From Arcicella aurantiaca (GTDB lineage: Bacteria; Bacteroidota; Bacteroidia; Cytophagales; Spirosomataceae): a stretch of DNA of 64,000 nucleotides. A program made the translations under genes and the position numbers. Within the stretch, counting starts at the first letter, position 1. Each line of letters opens with the position of its first letter. The stretch is from assembly GCF_003148625.1 (NCBI RefSeq), contig NZ_QGGO01000003.1:1-64000 (forward strand), given 5' to 3'. This document shows positions 41,229-48,770 of the stretch, in pieces. Below the pieces are notes generated by a model. It was not told where the DNA came from and ran no database searches. It saw only the letters and a program-made list of their open reading frames with translations.

Positions 41229-41555
41229 TGTATCTACTCAGATGCTTTTGAATCAAAATTAAAACGTTTTGCTAAGAAATTTCCTTCAATTTTAGATGAA
41301 ATAGAGGAATTAGCAGAACAATTGGAAGAAGATGCTCATTTAGGTACTTCTCTTGGTTCAGGACTTTACAAAATTCGTTTATCAGTTGAAAGCAAAGGCA
41401 GCGGTAAAAGTGGCGGATTCAGAGTCATTACTTACATTGTTTATCAAGAACCTGAATCAAGTGATGTTTACCTACTTACGATGTACGACAAATCGGAGGA
41501 TAGTTCCTTCAAAAAAGAGTCTTTGGTGAAACTTGTTAAAAAGATAATCAGATAA
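41228..41555 (+). pseudogene. RelE-like toxin gene, frameshifted just after its start
   Basis: The ATG at 41228-41230 overlaps the antitoxin stop, yet its own frame ends after seven codons. The frame one base later is open to 41555 and encodes IYSDAFESKLKRFAKKFPSI, then LDEIEELAEQLEEDAHLGTS, LGSGLYKIRLSVESKGSGKS and GGFRVITYIVYQEP...DVYLLTMYDKSE in order. This is a complete RelE-like addiction toxin (the GS-Y-KIRL and KGSGKSGG-R-ITY segments are typical). One extra base, or two missing, after the ATG explains the break. The only in-frame start left is a late TTG at 41322, which would drop a third of the protein. Confidence 0.7.
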
Positions 41556-41573
41556 TCTTCGTCCCAGCCGTAC

Positions 41574-41647
41574 CCTTGATGCCGTCGTCTGTGTCTTCAC
41601 AGACGACCAAAGTAGTTGTCTGTGAAGACACAGACAACGGCAAGGGG
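41574..41647. repeat. GTCTGTGTCTTCACAGAC nested palindrome between converging genes
   Basis: The left part (CCTTGATGCCGTCGTCTGTG...) is mirrored by the right (...CACAGACAACGGCAAGGGG). Each half also contains its own dyad: GTCGTCTGTG/CACAGACGAC on the left and GTTGTCTGTG/CACAGACAAC on the right. It lies between the broken toxin gene and argB. Confidence 0.8.
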
Positions 41648-41653
41648 ATATAA

Positions 41654-42433
41654 CTAAACAATCTTAGTCCCAGCCGTCCCCTCATTTACTGCTAATCTCA
41701 CCTCCGCCGCATGGCAAATGGTTACTTGCGAAACCCCTTCTGAAATGGCTTTAAAAGCATTATCCAATTTCGGAATCATGCCTGTATGAATAGCTCCGTC
41801 TGTTTTTAATTGCTCGTAATAAGGTTTTTGTAGTTCTGGGATTACCGAATTATCATCGTCCACATCAGTCAAAACACCTTTTTTCTCGAAACAATAAACC
41901 AAATTTACCTCATAATCTTTTGCCATCGCTACGGCTATGGCTTGGGCTTGGGTGTCGGCATTGGTATTGAGCATATTTCCTTCTTTATCGAAGGTCAAAG
42001 GAGCAAAAATAGGTACAAGATTTTGCTTTAAAAGACTGTCAATGAAAGCGTTATTTACTTTTTCAATATCGCCTACAAAACCGTAGTCAATTTCTTTGAC
42101 AGGACGTTTTTTAGATAAAATTACGCCTGCATCCGCACCCGTTAAACCGATGGTATTTACGCCTCTACTTTGTAATTGAGCCACTAAGGTTTTATTTACC
42201 AAACCGCCATAAACCATCGTAACCACGTCCAACATGGCTTTATCGGTGATTCTTCTGCCTTCCACCATGACGGTTTCAACGTCTAATTTTACGGCAACTT
42301 GCGTGGCAATTTTTCCTCCACCATGAACCAAAATTTTCGGAGAAGGTATTTGTGCAAAATCGTTAAGGAAATTCTCTCTAAGAGTTGGATTATCAACAAC
42401 GTTTCCGCCAATTTTTATAATAGTTAATTTCAT
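41654..42433 (-). CDS. argB: N-acetylglutamate (N-acylglutamate) kinase
   Basis: Amino-acid kinase-fold enzyme of 259 residues, second step of arginine synthesis. Motifs: IIKIGGNVVDNP at the phosphate site, ILVHGGGKIATQVAV, VEGRRITDKAMLDVV (substrate Arg), NTIGLTGADAGVI, NTNADTQAQAIAVAMA and a C-terminal TIRLAVNEGTAGT-like stretch (EVRLAVNEGTAGTKIV). Because the carbamoyltransferase upstream carries the succinyl-specific proline, the true substrate may be N-succinylglutamate. It is downstream of the carbamoyltransferase on the same strand, separated by 86 bases of TTTAGG-word palindrome. Confidence 0.92.
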   Translation of the reverse strand: MKLTIIKIGGNVVDNPTLRENFLNDFAQIPSPKILVHGGGKIATQVAVKLDVETVMVEGRRITDKAMLDVVTMVYGGLVNKTLVAQLQSRGVNTIGLTGADAGVILSKKRPVKEIDYGFVGDIEKVNNAFIDSLLKQNLVPIFAPLTFDKEGNMLNTNADTQAQAIAVAMAKDYEVNLVYCFEKKGVLTDVDDDNSVIPELQKPYYEQLKTDGAIHTGMIPKLDNAFKAISEGVSQVTICHAAEVRLAVNEGTAGTKIV

Positions 42434-42527
42434 ATTAGGGGTTAGGGTTTAGGGGTTGGGGATTAGGGACAAAAGCTAAATACTCACTTTGCTAACCCCT
42501 AAAACCTAATCCCTAAAACCTAAAATA
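42434..42527. repeat. TTTAGGGGTTAGGG palindrome between carbamoyltransferase gene and argB
   Basis: ATTAGGGGTTAGGGTTTAGG words (42434-42468) are mirrored by CTAACCCCTAAAACCTAATC words (42492-42525). The arm reaches into the end of the carbamoyltransferase gene and supplies its TTT-TAG end. Confidence 0.8.
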
Positions 42528-43494
42528 AATAAGGGCTTTCTTCTCTGATTATTTTTAATAAAATCTGCTTCAAAACCACTTGGGCTGCCCAAACACGGTT
42601 TCCTGCTTGTTGAATTACAACCGAATTTGGCGAGTCTAAAACGGCATCATCAACCACTACGTTTCTACGAACTGGCAAACAGTGCATAAATTTGGCATTA
42701 TCGGTCAATGCCATTTTTTCTGTCGTAATCTTCCAAGATGGGTCTTGACTCAAAATTTTACCATATTCATTGTATGACGACCAGTTTTTGGCATAAATAA
42801 AATCTGCATCTTTAAATGCTTCCTCTTGATTATGCGTTACTTTGGCGTTCCCTGCAAATTCTGGTGCGAGTTCATAACCTTCTGGGTGTGTAATGACAAA
42901 GTCAACGTCGGCAGCGTTCATCCATTCAGCAAATGAATTTGGAACGGCTTGTGGAAGTGCTTTTACGTGTGGAGCCCACGAAAGAACTACTTTCGGACGT
43001 GGTTTGGTTTTCAATTCTTCAATGGTGATTAAATCCGTTAAAGATTGTAATGGGTGACGAGTTGCCGATTCTAAACTGACAATCGGGCGACCTGTATGTT
43101 TTACAAATTGATTTAATACATTTTCAGAATAGTCTTCTTCACGGTCAAGAAGTCCGGGAAAACTACGAATACCCACGATGTCACAATATTGTCCAACAAC
43201 TGGAGCCGCTTCTCTGATATGTTCAGCTTTGTTGCCGTCCATAATAGCACCATCTTCAAATTCCAAGCCCCAACCGTCTTGCCCAACGTTCATGACAATA
43301 AGTTCAAGTCCTAAATTTTGAGCAGCTCTTTGTGTACTCAAACGTGTACGAAGACTGGAGTTGAAAAATAATAACCCCATGGTTCGGTTTTTCCCGATGT
43401 GCTTATCAGCATAAGGAGTTTTTTTATATAATAAGGCCTCTTTTACTAAAGCCTGAACATCAATAGCATCTTTGACAGATAGAAAGTGTTGCAT
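42520..43494 (-). CDS. N-succinylornithine carbamoyltransferase (SOTCase type)
   Basis: Carbamoyltransferase of 324 residues of the Bacteroidota type. The carbamoyl phosphate motif is FFNSSLRTRLSTQ (S-x-R-T-R), and the trans-subunit loop GDK equivalent is MDGNKAEHIREAAPVVGQYCDI. The proline in EAAPVVG matches the Pro that defines N-succinylornithine specificity in the Bacteroides fragilis enzyme (N-acetylornithine enzymes have Glu). ATRHPLQSLTDLITI, WAPHVKALPQAVPNS and FMHCLPVRRNVVV complete the active site. The stop lies in the TTTAGG-type repeat that separates it from argB. Arginine synthesis here probably runs on succinylated intermediates. Confidence 0.88.
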   Translation of the reverse strand: MQHFLSVKDAIDVQALVKEALLYKKTPYADKHIGKNRTMGLLFFNSSLRTRLSTQRAAQNLGLELIVMNVGQDGWGLEFEDGAIMDGNKAEHIREAAPVVGQYCDIVGIRSFPGLLDREEDYSENVLNQFVKHTGRPIVSLESATRHPLQSLTDLITIEELKTKPRPKVVLSWAPHVKALPQAVPNSFAEWMNAADVDFVITHPEGYELAPEFAGNAKVTHNQEEAFKDADFIYAKNWSSYNEYGKILSQDPSWKITTEKMALTDNAKFMHCLPVRRNVVVDDAVLDSPNSVVIQQAGNRVWAAQVVLKQILLKIIREESPYLF

Positions 43495-43783
43495 GGAAAT
43501 TTATTAAGTCTGTTAGTCGTGGGTCGTAAGTTTGTAAGTCATAAGTATTTTGTAGATAAGTTAAAAATGGACTATTCAAAACCCATTGTTCTATACTTAC
43601 GCCTTATGTCTTAACGTCTTATGACTTATTTCCCACAAAGTTAATCCAAATGTTAAAATATTGCATTATTTTGTTAAAACTGTTAAGAGGTGTTAAAATT
43701 GAAAATGGTGTTAGAATAATAAAGTACATGATTGCGTAATAGAGTGGAAGAATATTTTTTCACTAAACTCTTTTAATAAAATC
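43495..43783. repeat. gene-free divergent gap with GTCGTAAGT / ACTTACG word palindrome
   Basis: GTTAGTCGTGGGTCGTAAGT and TTGTAAGTCATAAG words (43510-43547) are mirrored by ATACTTACGCCTTATGTC and TTAACGTCTTATGACTTAT (43592-43630). The rest, 43631-43783, is AT-rich and should contain the promoter for the beta-barrel gene; TGTTAAAA words recur three times near 43650-43700. No coding frame is seen. Confidence 0.6.
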
Positions 43784-44476
43784 ATGCAAAATCTACGTAA
43801 ACCTTTTATCATACGCTTGGCGTATTTAACTATGGCAATTGTTTGCACCAATTATGTTTCAATTTTGGCTCAGGACGAGCAAAAAGCTTTTAAAGAAGGG
43901 GATAAAACTCTTTCGGTGGGAGTTGGAGGAGGAATGGGTTCTTTGGGTTATTCTCAAGTTACCCCTTCTATATCATTTGATTATGGACTTCCCGGTACAC
44001 GTGGAATTGTAAGTTTGGGTGGTTTTTTTAGCTATTCACAAGTAAAAAATCCTTACGGAAGCAGTTATCCAAGTTATAATAATACGGATAGTCTCTATAC
44101 AATTTATAAAAATGTAGGCGACCAAAGGAAACAAACAATTACTGCGGGACTTCGCTTTGGTTTACATTATGCTACTCGTAAATGGGATTTGTACGCAGGT
44201 GCGATGATTGGTTATCAAAAAACATTTGTTGACGAGTATTCAAATACAGTTGAACAGTATAAAGGTTCTCCTTCTACCATTCCACCATTTTACGGAATTT
44301 TACCTACCGATGCAAAGCTAATTAATAAGGGGACTGTTACTCAACAAGGGTACAATGTGGGACAGATGATTTTTAGTCCATACGTTGGAACAAAATATTA
44401 TGTTACGAAGAAGGTTTCTCTCAACTTGGAAGTTGGGCAATATACTGGTAATGTTGGTATAGGGTTCAAATTCTAA
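43784..44476 (+). CDS. predicted outer-membrane beta-barrel protein
   Basis: A 230-residue protein with a hydrophobic leader (FIIRLAYLTMAIVCTNYVSI, cleavage near LAQ) and then strands with alternating glycine and aromatics: KTLSVGVGGGMGSLGYSQVT, ISFDYGLPGTRGIVSLGGFF, ITAGLRFGLHYATRKWDLYA, GYQKTF, SPYVGTKYYVTKKVSLNLEV and a final GNVGIGFKF strand ending in Phe, the usual end of outer-membrane barrels. About 8 strands are expected. The function is unknown. It diverges from the carbamoyltransferase gene and is followed by a hairpin terminator. Confidence 0.7.
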   Translation: MQNLRKPFIIRLAYLTMAIVCTNYVSILAQDEQKAFKEGDKTLSVGVGGGMGSLGYSQVTPSISFDYGLPGTRGIVSLGGFFSYSQVKNPYGSSYPSYNNTDSLYTIYKNVGDQRKQTITAGLRFGLHYATRKWDLYAGAMIGYQKTFVDEYSNTVEQYKGSPSTIPPFYGILPTDAKLINKGTVTQQGYNVGQMIFSPYVGTKYYVTKKVSLNLEVGQYTGNVGIGFKF

Positions 44477-44484
44477 ACAAAAAA

Positions 44485-44513
44485 TTAGGCGAACCTCACA
44501 AAGGCTCGCCTAA
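44485..44513. terminator. TTAGGCGA hairpin between converging genes
   Basis: TTAGGCGAACC and GGCTCGCCTAA pair with one mismatch around a 7-base loop, starting 8 bases after the stop of the beta-barrel gene. Confidence 0.7.
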
Positions 44514-44627
44514 AAATATCACTAACACACCAAAATATAATTAAGTATTCTGATAAGAACACAAAATGTATTTCTTAGTTATAGAACGATAACTTTTGCA
44601 AAAAGTCACACCAAATAGAAAAAAAAC

Positions 44628-45590
44628 TTAAATTTTTCTGAAATATGTTTTCTTTTCAGATAATTGTCCGCCTAAACTTCTTTTAAATCTTGCTAAACCT
44701 TCATTTAAAATTCCCTTATCTGTGGCAATCCCTAAATCTAAAATTTTATAACTTTCCTTTTGTGCGTATTTGTAAATACTTGACAATAAGGATATTGTTG
44801 GACTTATTTTTAAATAGTCTTCATGGTCAGCTAAGTAAAAAGTATATATAATGTCTGAATTAATTTTAATGGTAACGCCAATGGCTATTAATACATCAAT
44901 ATCATAAACTGAGAATATTTGGAAATTATCAGGGAATTTATGGAAGTGTTCTGTCAATTGTTCCAAAGTCATCGTCATCGGACGGTTTTTTCGTAATCGA
45001 GAATTAGCAATGAAAGCATGAATTGTTAAGAAATCAGGATTTAGTTCTTTGTTGAAGATTAAACCATTTCTTATTGATTTTTTAAGTAATTGCTTGGCTC
45101 TTGGAGAAACAATAGTATCTAAAAAAGATTTTTCGGCAATATCAATTTCGTAATTATGTTCTGTATATTTTATTTGGAAATGTAATTTCTGAAGGCAGTT
45201 TTCAAGAATATATTTTTGTTGTACCGATAAATATTTTTCAGGATATGAATTGATATGGATTTCAGAAATATTTTTTGAAATAAGAAAAGATACAACTTGT
45301 TCTAAGAATTGATGTAAAGAAATTTCAGAAAGAGATTCACTAAATTCTATTCCTCCAAAAGTTGCTCTGAGAGGAGAGTAGGCAATTTTATTGTTGATAA
45401 TTACGCTAAACCGTGCCTCAATCGTTTGAGAATTAATATTTTGCCAATAAAAAGTAAATAAAGTATCTCCGCCTTGATGTTCTAAATGTTGAATCTCATT
45501 AAAGAAATATTCCTGAAAATTAAAAGAATTATCAGGAACAGGATGAGCATTTTCGGAGATAATTAATTGATATTTCATGAGTTGATTCAT
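44628..45590 (-). CDS. FemAB/GNAT-like acyltransferase-fold protein
   Basis: A 320-residue cytosolic protein. The second half has the look of a FemAB- or GNAT-type acyltransferase: a helix with RAKQLLKKSIRNGLIFNKEL, FIANSRLRKNRPMTMTLEQL, then IFSVYDIDVLIAIGVTIKIN, YTFYLADHEDYLKISPTISL, KYAQKESYKILDLGIATDKG and LARFKRSLGGQLSEKKTYF. The K-x-SLGG end of the last helix is typical of Fem-like proteins that act on cell-wall or surface glycan precursors. The N-terminal half likely forms the paired domain. Exact substrate is unknown. The true start may be the second Met (MKYQL) four residues later. A hairpin lies just upstream at 45597-45629. Confidence 0.6.
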   Translation of the reverse strand: MNQLMKYQLIISENAHPVPDNSFNFQEYFFNEIQHLEHQGGDTLFTFYWQNINSQTIEARFSVIINNKIAYSPLRATFGGIEFSESLSEISLHQFLEQVVSFLISKNISEIHINSYPEKYLSVQQKYILENCLQKLHFQIKYTEHNYEIDIAEKSFLDTIVSPRAKQLLKKSIRNGLIFNKELNPDFLTIHAFIANSRLRKNRPMTMTLEQLTEHFHKFPDNFQIFSVYDIDVLIAIGVTIKINSDIIYTFYLADHEDYLKISPTISLLSSIYKYAQKESYKILDLGIATDKGILNEGLARFKRSLGGQLSEKKTYFRKI

Positions 45591-45596
45591 AAAAAT

Positions 45597-45629
45597 AAAA
45601 GGATTCCAAAATTAGTTTGAAATCCTTTT
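45597..45629 (-). terminator. terminator after the beta-barrel gene at 45.7 kb
   Basis: Arms AAAAGGATTCCAAA and TTTGAAATCCTTTT pair with one mismatch around ATTAG, 27 bases beyond the stop of the minus-strand gene at 45657. Confidence 0.7.
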
Positions 45630-45656
45630 ATTGTCCCTTTCTAAATGTTTTATTTT

Positions 45657-46226
45657 CTAAGGAATGTATATTTGGAGTCCTGCTTGTAGTGCAAATACTC
45701 CAATTGAAGGACCCATTAAATTGGAGGTTGCTCCATACGGAATACCTCCTAATGAATAGCTATTTCCATAGGTTGCTATCATGTCAATACTAACATTTTT
45801 GCTTAGAAAATTAGCTAATCCAGCACCTAAATTATAACCAGCACTTCCTCCATTGGTATTAACTGTAACTTCTCCCAATAAAAAAGGCATAGCAGGTTTG
45901 TTATTATTGAAATAATAGCGAGCCATTGGTCCAAGAATTGCAGCTCCTGTATTTGATGAGTTTACATAAGTTATTTTACCACCAATCGCAATATTGGGAG
46001 TAACCATATTTGCAGCCGAAATTGAACCTAAAAAGAGTCCATTTGAATACGATTGACTTGCGTATTTGGTTGAAACATTGATATAAGAAAGATTGCCACC
46101 TAATAACCAAGTCCCTTTCTCAAGATATGTGTTTTCATCTTTTTGAGGGGATTCTTTAGCTTGACCATTAGAAATAATAGGAGTGACGAAAAGGCATAAA
46201 GCCACGAAGATTTGTTTTTTAAACAT
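45657..46226 (-). CDS. predicted outer-membrane beta-barrel protein
   Basis: A 189-residue protein read from the ATG at 46224-46226, which gives a good signal peptide (MFKKQIFVALCLFVTPIISNG); an ATG 60 bases earlier adds an unlikely leader. The mature part is glycine-rich strands: KGTWLLGGNLSYINVSTKYA, AIGGKITYVN, ARYYFNNNKPAMPFLLGEVT, GYNLGAGLANFLSKNVSIDM, and a final VFALQAGLQIYIP. The pattern matches small OmpW/OprF-like barrels often seen in Bacteroidota, function unknown. It follows no obvious operon and has its own terminator. Confidence 0.65.
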   Translation of the reverse strand: MFKKQIFVALCLFVTPIISNGQAKESPQKDENTYLEKGTWLLGGNLSYINVSTKYASQSYSNGLFLGSISAANMVTPNIAIGGKITYVNSSNTGAAILGPMARYYFNNNKPAMPFLLGEVTVNTNGGSAGYNLGAGLANFLSKNVSIDMIATYGNSYSLGGIPYGATSNLMGPSIGVFALQAGLQIYIP

Positions 46227-46423
46227 GGTATGAGAGTTTAAGATGTAAGAAAACTTTAATTGAGGATATTTATAGAGTAGGGACAATAGGTAAAGTTTTC
46301 AGAAGGCAAGATATAATTTCTTACTTAGCAGTTGTACTTTTGTAGTATAAAATGCTAAAATAGATTTATCAAAAGGTAAACCTTATTCTAATAATTTGTG
46401 TTAGAAAAAATAAAAGCAAAGAT

Positions 46424-46576
46424 TTGGAAACTCAACAACCTCCTCAAAATAAAATTATAGCATGGCTCAAGCGACTTGGTTGGGCTGGTTTTTTCTTTTT
46501 CTTGATAAAAGGCGTAACACTTTATATTGTTTTGCCATATCTAATTGCAAAAGGTGTAATTAGTTGTGATAAATAA
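46424..46576 (+). CDS. small single-span membrane protein
   Basis: A 50-codon frame from TTG 46424: a short polar head (ETQQPPQNK), an amphipathic stretch IIAWLKRLGWAGFFFFLIKG and a hydrophobic tail VTLYIVLPYLIAKGVI. The pattern W-KxLG-AGF-FFLIKG is shared with small proteins I know from related Bacteroidota, which argues that it is real although short and without an ATG. The stop TAA touches the first arm of the following palindrome. Function unknown. Confidence 0.5.
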   Translation: METQQPPQNKIIAWLKRLGWAGFFFFLIKGVTLYIVLPYLIAKGVISCDK

Positions 46577-46623
46577 GGTTTTAGGTTTAAGAAGTGGAAA
46601 AGCTATCTTAAACCTAAAACCTT
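46575..46623. terminator. AAGGTTTTAGGTTTAAGA palindrome between converging genes
   Basis: Perfect 18-base arms at 46575-46592 and 46606-46623 around a 13-base loop. It lies between the small membrane-protein gene and the YtxH-type gene, and belongs to the TTTTAGG word family. Confidence 0.8.
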
Positions 46624-46627
46624 ACCA

Positions 46628-46924
46628 CTACTTCACTTCTTCAGCACCCGTTGTAGGTTTTATTCCTCCCATTAAATCCTGTAAAAACTTCTCAATATCA
46701 GGGAATTGCTCTTTTAAAGCTGCGGCACCTTCCGTTTTTAATTTCTCAAAATATTCTGGTGCTTTATCAATAGCACCTTCTGCTTCAGTTTTCAATTGAG
46801 ACGCTTTATCTTTCAAATCAGCAAGCGTTTTTTCGCCTTCTTCTGTTTGTAAATATTTGTTGAGGGCAACGCCTGCGGCTGCACCCAAAAGAAATGTTGC
46901 AATGTGTTTTGCGTTTACTGACAT
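46628..46924 (-). CDS. YtxH-domain protein
   Basis: A 98-residue protein with a single N-terminal membrane or membrane-associated helix (HIATFLLGAAAGVALNKYLQ; the small-residue LLGAAAG is typical of YtxH) and a long charged helix (EEGEKTLADLKDKASQLKTE, AIDKAPEYFEKLKTEGAAAL). YtxH-domain proteins are small general-stress proteins of unclear function. It lies 12 bases after the Uma2-type gene on the same strand and could share its transcript. Confidence 0.75.
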   Translation of the reverse strand: MSVNAKHIATFLLGAAAGVALNKYLQTEEGEKTLADLKDKASQLKTEAEGAIDKAPEYFEKLKTEGAAALKEQFPDIEKFLQDLMGGIKPTTGAEEVK

Positions 46925-46935
46925 GGTTTTATGGT

Positions 46936-47538
46936 TTAAAAATTAACTCCTGATTTTTCTAAATATTGTGAAATATTAAACTTAATTCCATCTATAATTT
47001 CAATGTCTTTCGACCAATCTATTAATAGCCAATCTTTGCCTTGTTCTGCCACAATAACCTTTTTTGAAGCCGATAAAACCCAAATAACTTTCTCAACTCC
47101 CCAAGATAATAAACGGTCAGTTTTTTGATAAATATAGGTTTGTTCCGTAAAATCAGTGGTATCAATACTGACATCAATTTCAATGTCTATTTTGGGAGGA
47201 ACATCTAAATAATGAGTGTCAATCTTAGAAATAGGCAATTTGTTTTGCTCATAAATCATCACATCTCCCGAAAGGTTATTGTTTACATCAAGGTGCATTC
47301 CACCCTCTCCAGTAAATACAAAATACTGATTTTCATCTAATTGGCGAATTAATAAGTATGAAAAATAGCGTAAAATAAAAACCTGTAATCCACTTGCACC
47401 CATAATACTTTCTAATGTTTTTTCTTTCCGTAAAACTGCTTTATAGCCTTTATAATAGATAGGAATACCGTTCAATATCTCTTTGATGAGATAGGCAGGT
47501 ACTTTCCGAGGAACTTTTCTTTGTGCGGTACTTGTCAT
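46936..47538 (-). CDS. Uma2-family (DUF820) endonuclease-like protein
   Basis: A 200-residue protein of the Uma2/DUF820 family, which has a PD-(D/E)xK nuclease fold. The N-terminal helix region is KVPAYLIKEILNGIPIYYKG; the core has GDVMIYEQNKLPISKIDTHY, LDVPPKIDIEIDVSIDTTDF, YIYQKTDRLLSWGVEKVIWV and LSASKKVIVAEQGKDWLLID. The acidic pair followed by K-x-D-RLL-WGVEKVIWV matches the family pattern of a conserved Lys helix. The first conserved acidic strand (usually PDVVFEV) reads KIDIEIDV. The family's biological role is not established. It is downstream of the YpdA-like gene by 17 bases on the same strand. Confidence 0.7.
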   Translation of the reverse strand: MTSTAQRKVPRKVPAYLIKEILNGIPIYYKGYKAVLRKEKTLESIMGASGLQVFILRYFSYLLIRQLDENQYFVFTGEGGMHLDVNNNLSGDVMIYEQNKLPISKIDTHYLDVPPKIDIEIDVSIDTTDFTEQTYIYQKTDRLLSWGVEKVIWVLSASKKVIVAEQGKDWLLIDWSKDIEIIDGIKFNISQYLEKSGVNF

Positions 47539-47555
47539 AATATTGCGTGTAAATT

Positions 47556-48518
47556 TTATTGTGAATTTACGATTTTTTCAATGATTTTCACGGCATGGAT
47601 TCTTGAATTTTCAATAAATAATGAGTGCGTATTCATCCCTCCACATATTACACCCGCAAGGAAAATGTTAGGTAAATTAGTCTCTTGCGTTTCATCATCG
47701 TAAGTCGGTTTCATAATTTCATCGGCTGATAGAGTGATGCCTATTTTACGTAAAAAATTGAGGTTTGGCTGATAACCTGTCATGGCAATTACGTAATCAT
47801 TTTCTATCGTAACAATTCCTTCTGGTGTTTTTATATCTATTTCATTTTCACGGATTTCTGCTACTTCTGAATGATAATATGCTTTAATTGAACCTTCTAA
47901 AATACGATTTTCAATATCTGGTTTTGCCCAATATTTTACTCTGTTTCCAATCCCCGCATCACGAATAATCATCGTAACTTCAGCACCTTTTCTCCACGTT
48001 TCAAGAGCGGCATCTACGGCTGAATTATTCGCTCCCACAACTACCACTTTTTGCAAAGCATAAAAATGCGGTTCTTCATAATAATGGGTTACTTTTGGAA
48101 GGTTTTCGCCTTCAACATTCATTAAGTACGGAATGTCATAAAAACCTGTGGCAATTACGATATTTTTGGTTTCGTAGGATGCTTTTTTGGTATGAATGGT
48201 GTAAATGCCGTCTGATTTGGGCGAAATATTATCTACTTCTTCAAACAACTTCATGTTTAATTTACGGTGCAAAGCCACTCGACGATAATATTCTAAAGCT
48301 TCTGAACGAGTGGGTTTTGCGTTATTCGATACAAAGGGAACGTCGCCAATTTCAAGACGGTCTGACGTACTGAAAAAAGTCATGTTTGCTGGATAATTAT
48401 ACAGCGAATTGACCAAGCATCCTTTTTCTAAAATCAAATAATTAAGTCCTGCTGTTTGAGCTTCAAGTCCACACGCCAAGCCAATTGGACCACCACCGAT
48501 GATAATTAAGTCGTACAT
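47556..48518 (-). CDS. YpdA-type flavin disulfide reductase (putative bacillithiol reductase)
   Basis: FAD/NAD(P)-dependent two-dinucleotide-fold reductase of 320 residues. The FAD site is LIIIGGGPIGLACGLEAQ, and the second site KVVVVGANNSAVDAALETWR binds NADPH. YPANMTFFSTSDRLEIGDVPF is the segment that separates YpdA-like proteins from thioredoxin reductases, and there is no CxxC pair. Also VIAMTGYQPNLNFLRKIGI and IFLAGVICGGMNTHSLFIENS at the end. YpdA proteins reduce bacillithiol disulfide in organisms with that thiol; no bacillithiol synthesis gene is in view. Three hairpins lie between it and the next gene upstream. Confidence 0.85.
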   Translation of the reverse strand: MYDLIIIGGGPIGLACGLEAQTAGLNYLILEKGCLVNSLYNYPANMTFFSTSDRLEIGDVPFVSNNAKPTRSEALEYYRRVALHRKLNMKLFEEVDNISPKSDGIYTIHTKKASYETKNIVIATGFYDIPYLMNVEGENLPKVTHYYEEPHFYALQKVVVVGANNSAVDAALETWRKGAEVTMIIRDAGIGNRVKYWAKPDIENRILEGSIKAYYHSEVAEIRENEIDIKTPEGIVTIENDYVIAMTGYQPNLNFLRKIGITLSADEIMKPTYDDETQETNLPNIFLAGVICGGMNTHSLFIENSRIHAVKIIEKIVNSQ

Positions 48519-48535
48519 TTTTTGAGGTAGGACAG

Positions 48536-48770
48536 TTTTCTAAACTGTCTTTTAGGATTTATCAACAGCTTGGGAAGCTGTTCTACTAACAAAGAAACGC
48601 AAAAAAAATCCCATCAGGTTCATTTCTGATGGGATTTTTCTATTTGAACTTGGATTTGCTTGATTAAGAGATTTTAAGATTTTACTTTGTTTAAACCTGG
48701 ATTGTAGAAACTTATGATATCTGAATAACCCTAAAATCCTCTAATCAAATAAATCTAAGTTCAGACAATT
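48536..48770. terminator. cluster of hairpins upstream of the YpdA-like gene
   Basis: Three stem-loops in a row: GACAGTTTTCTAAACTGTC (48530-48548), AACAGCTTGGGAAGCTGTT (48561-48579) and AAAAAATCCCATCAG / CTGATGGGATTTTT (48603-48617 and 48626-48639, the strong terminator). Then an imperfect pair TTTGAACTTGGATTTGCTTG (from about 48644) and AATAAATCTAAGTTCAGAC (to about 48766). The terminator would end the DUF2807 transcript. Confidence 0.7.

Noticed and set aside
42434-42527. Telomere-like TTTAGGG repeats as a sign of a linear replicon end
   Set aside because: The words are internal, mirrored, short and flanked by ordinary genes; the same architecture occurs with unrelated words elsewhere in the window.
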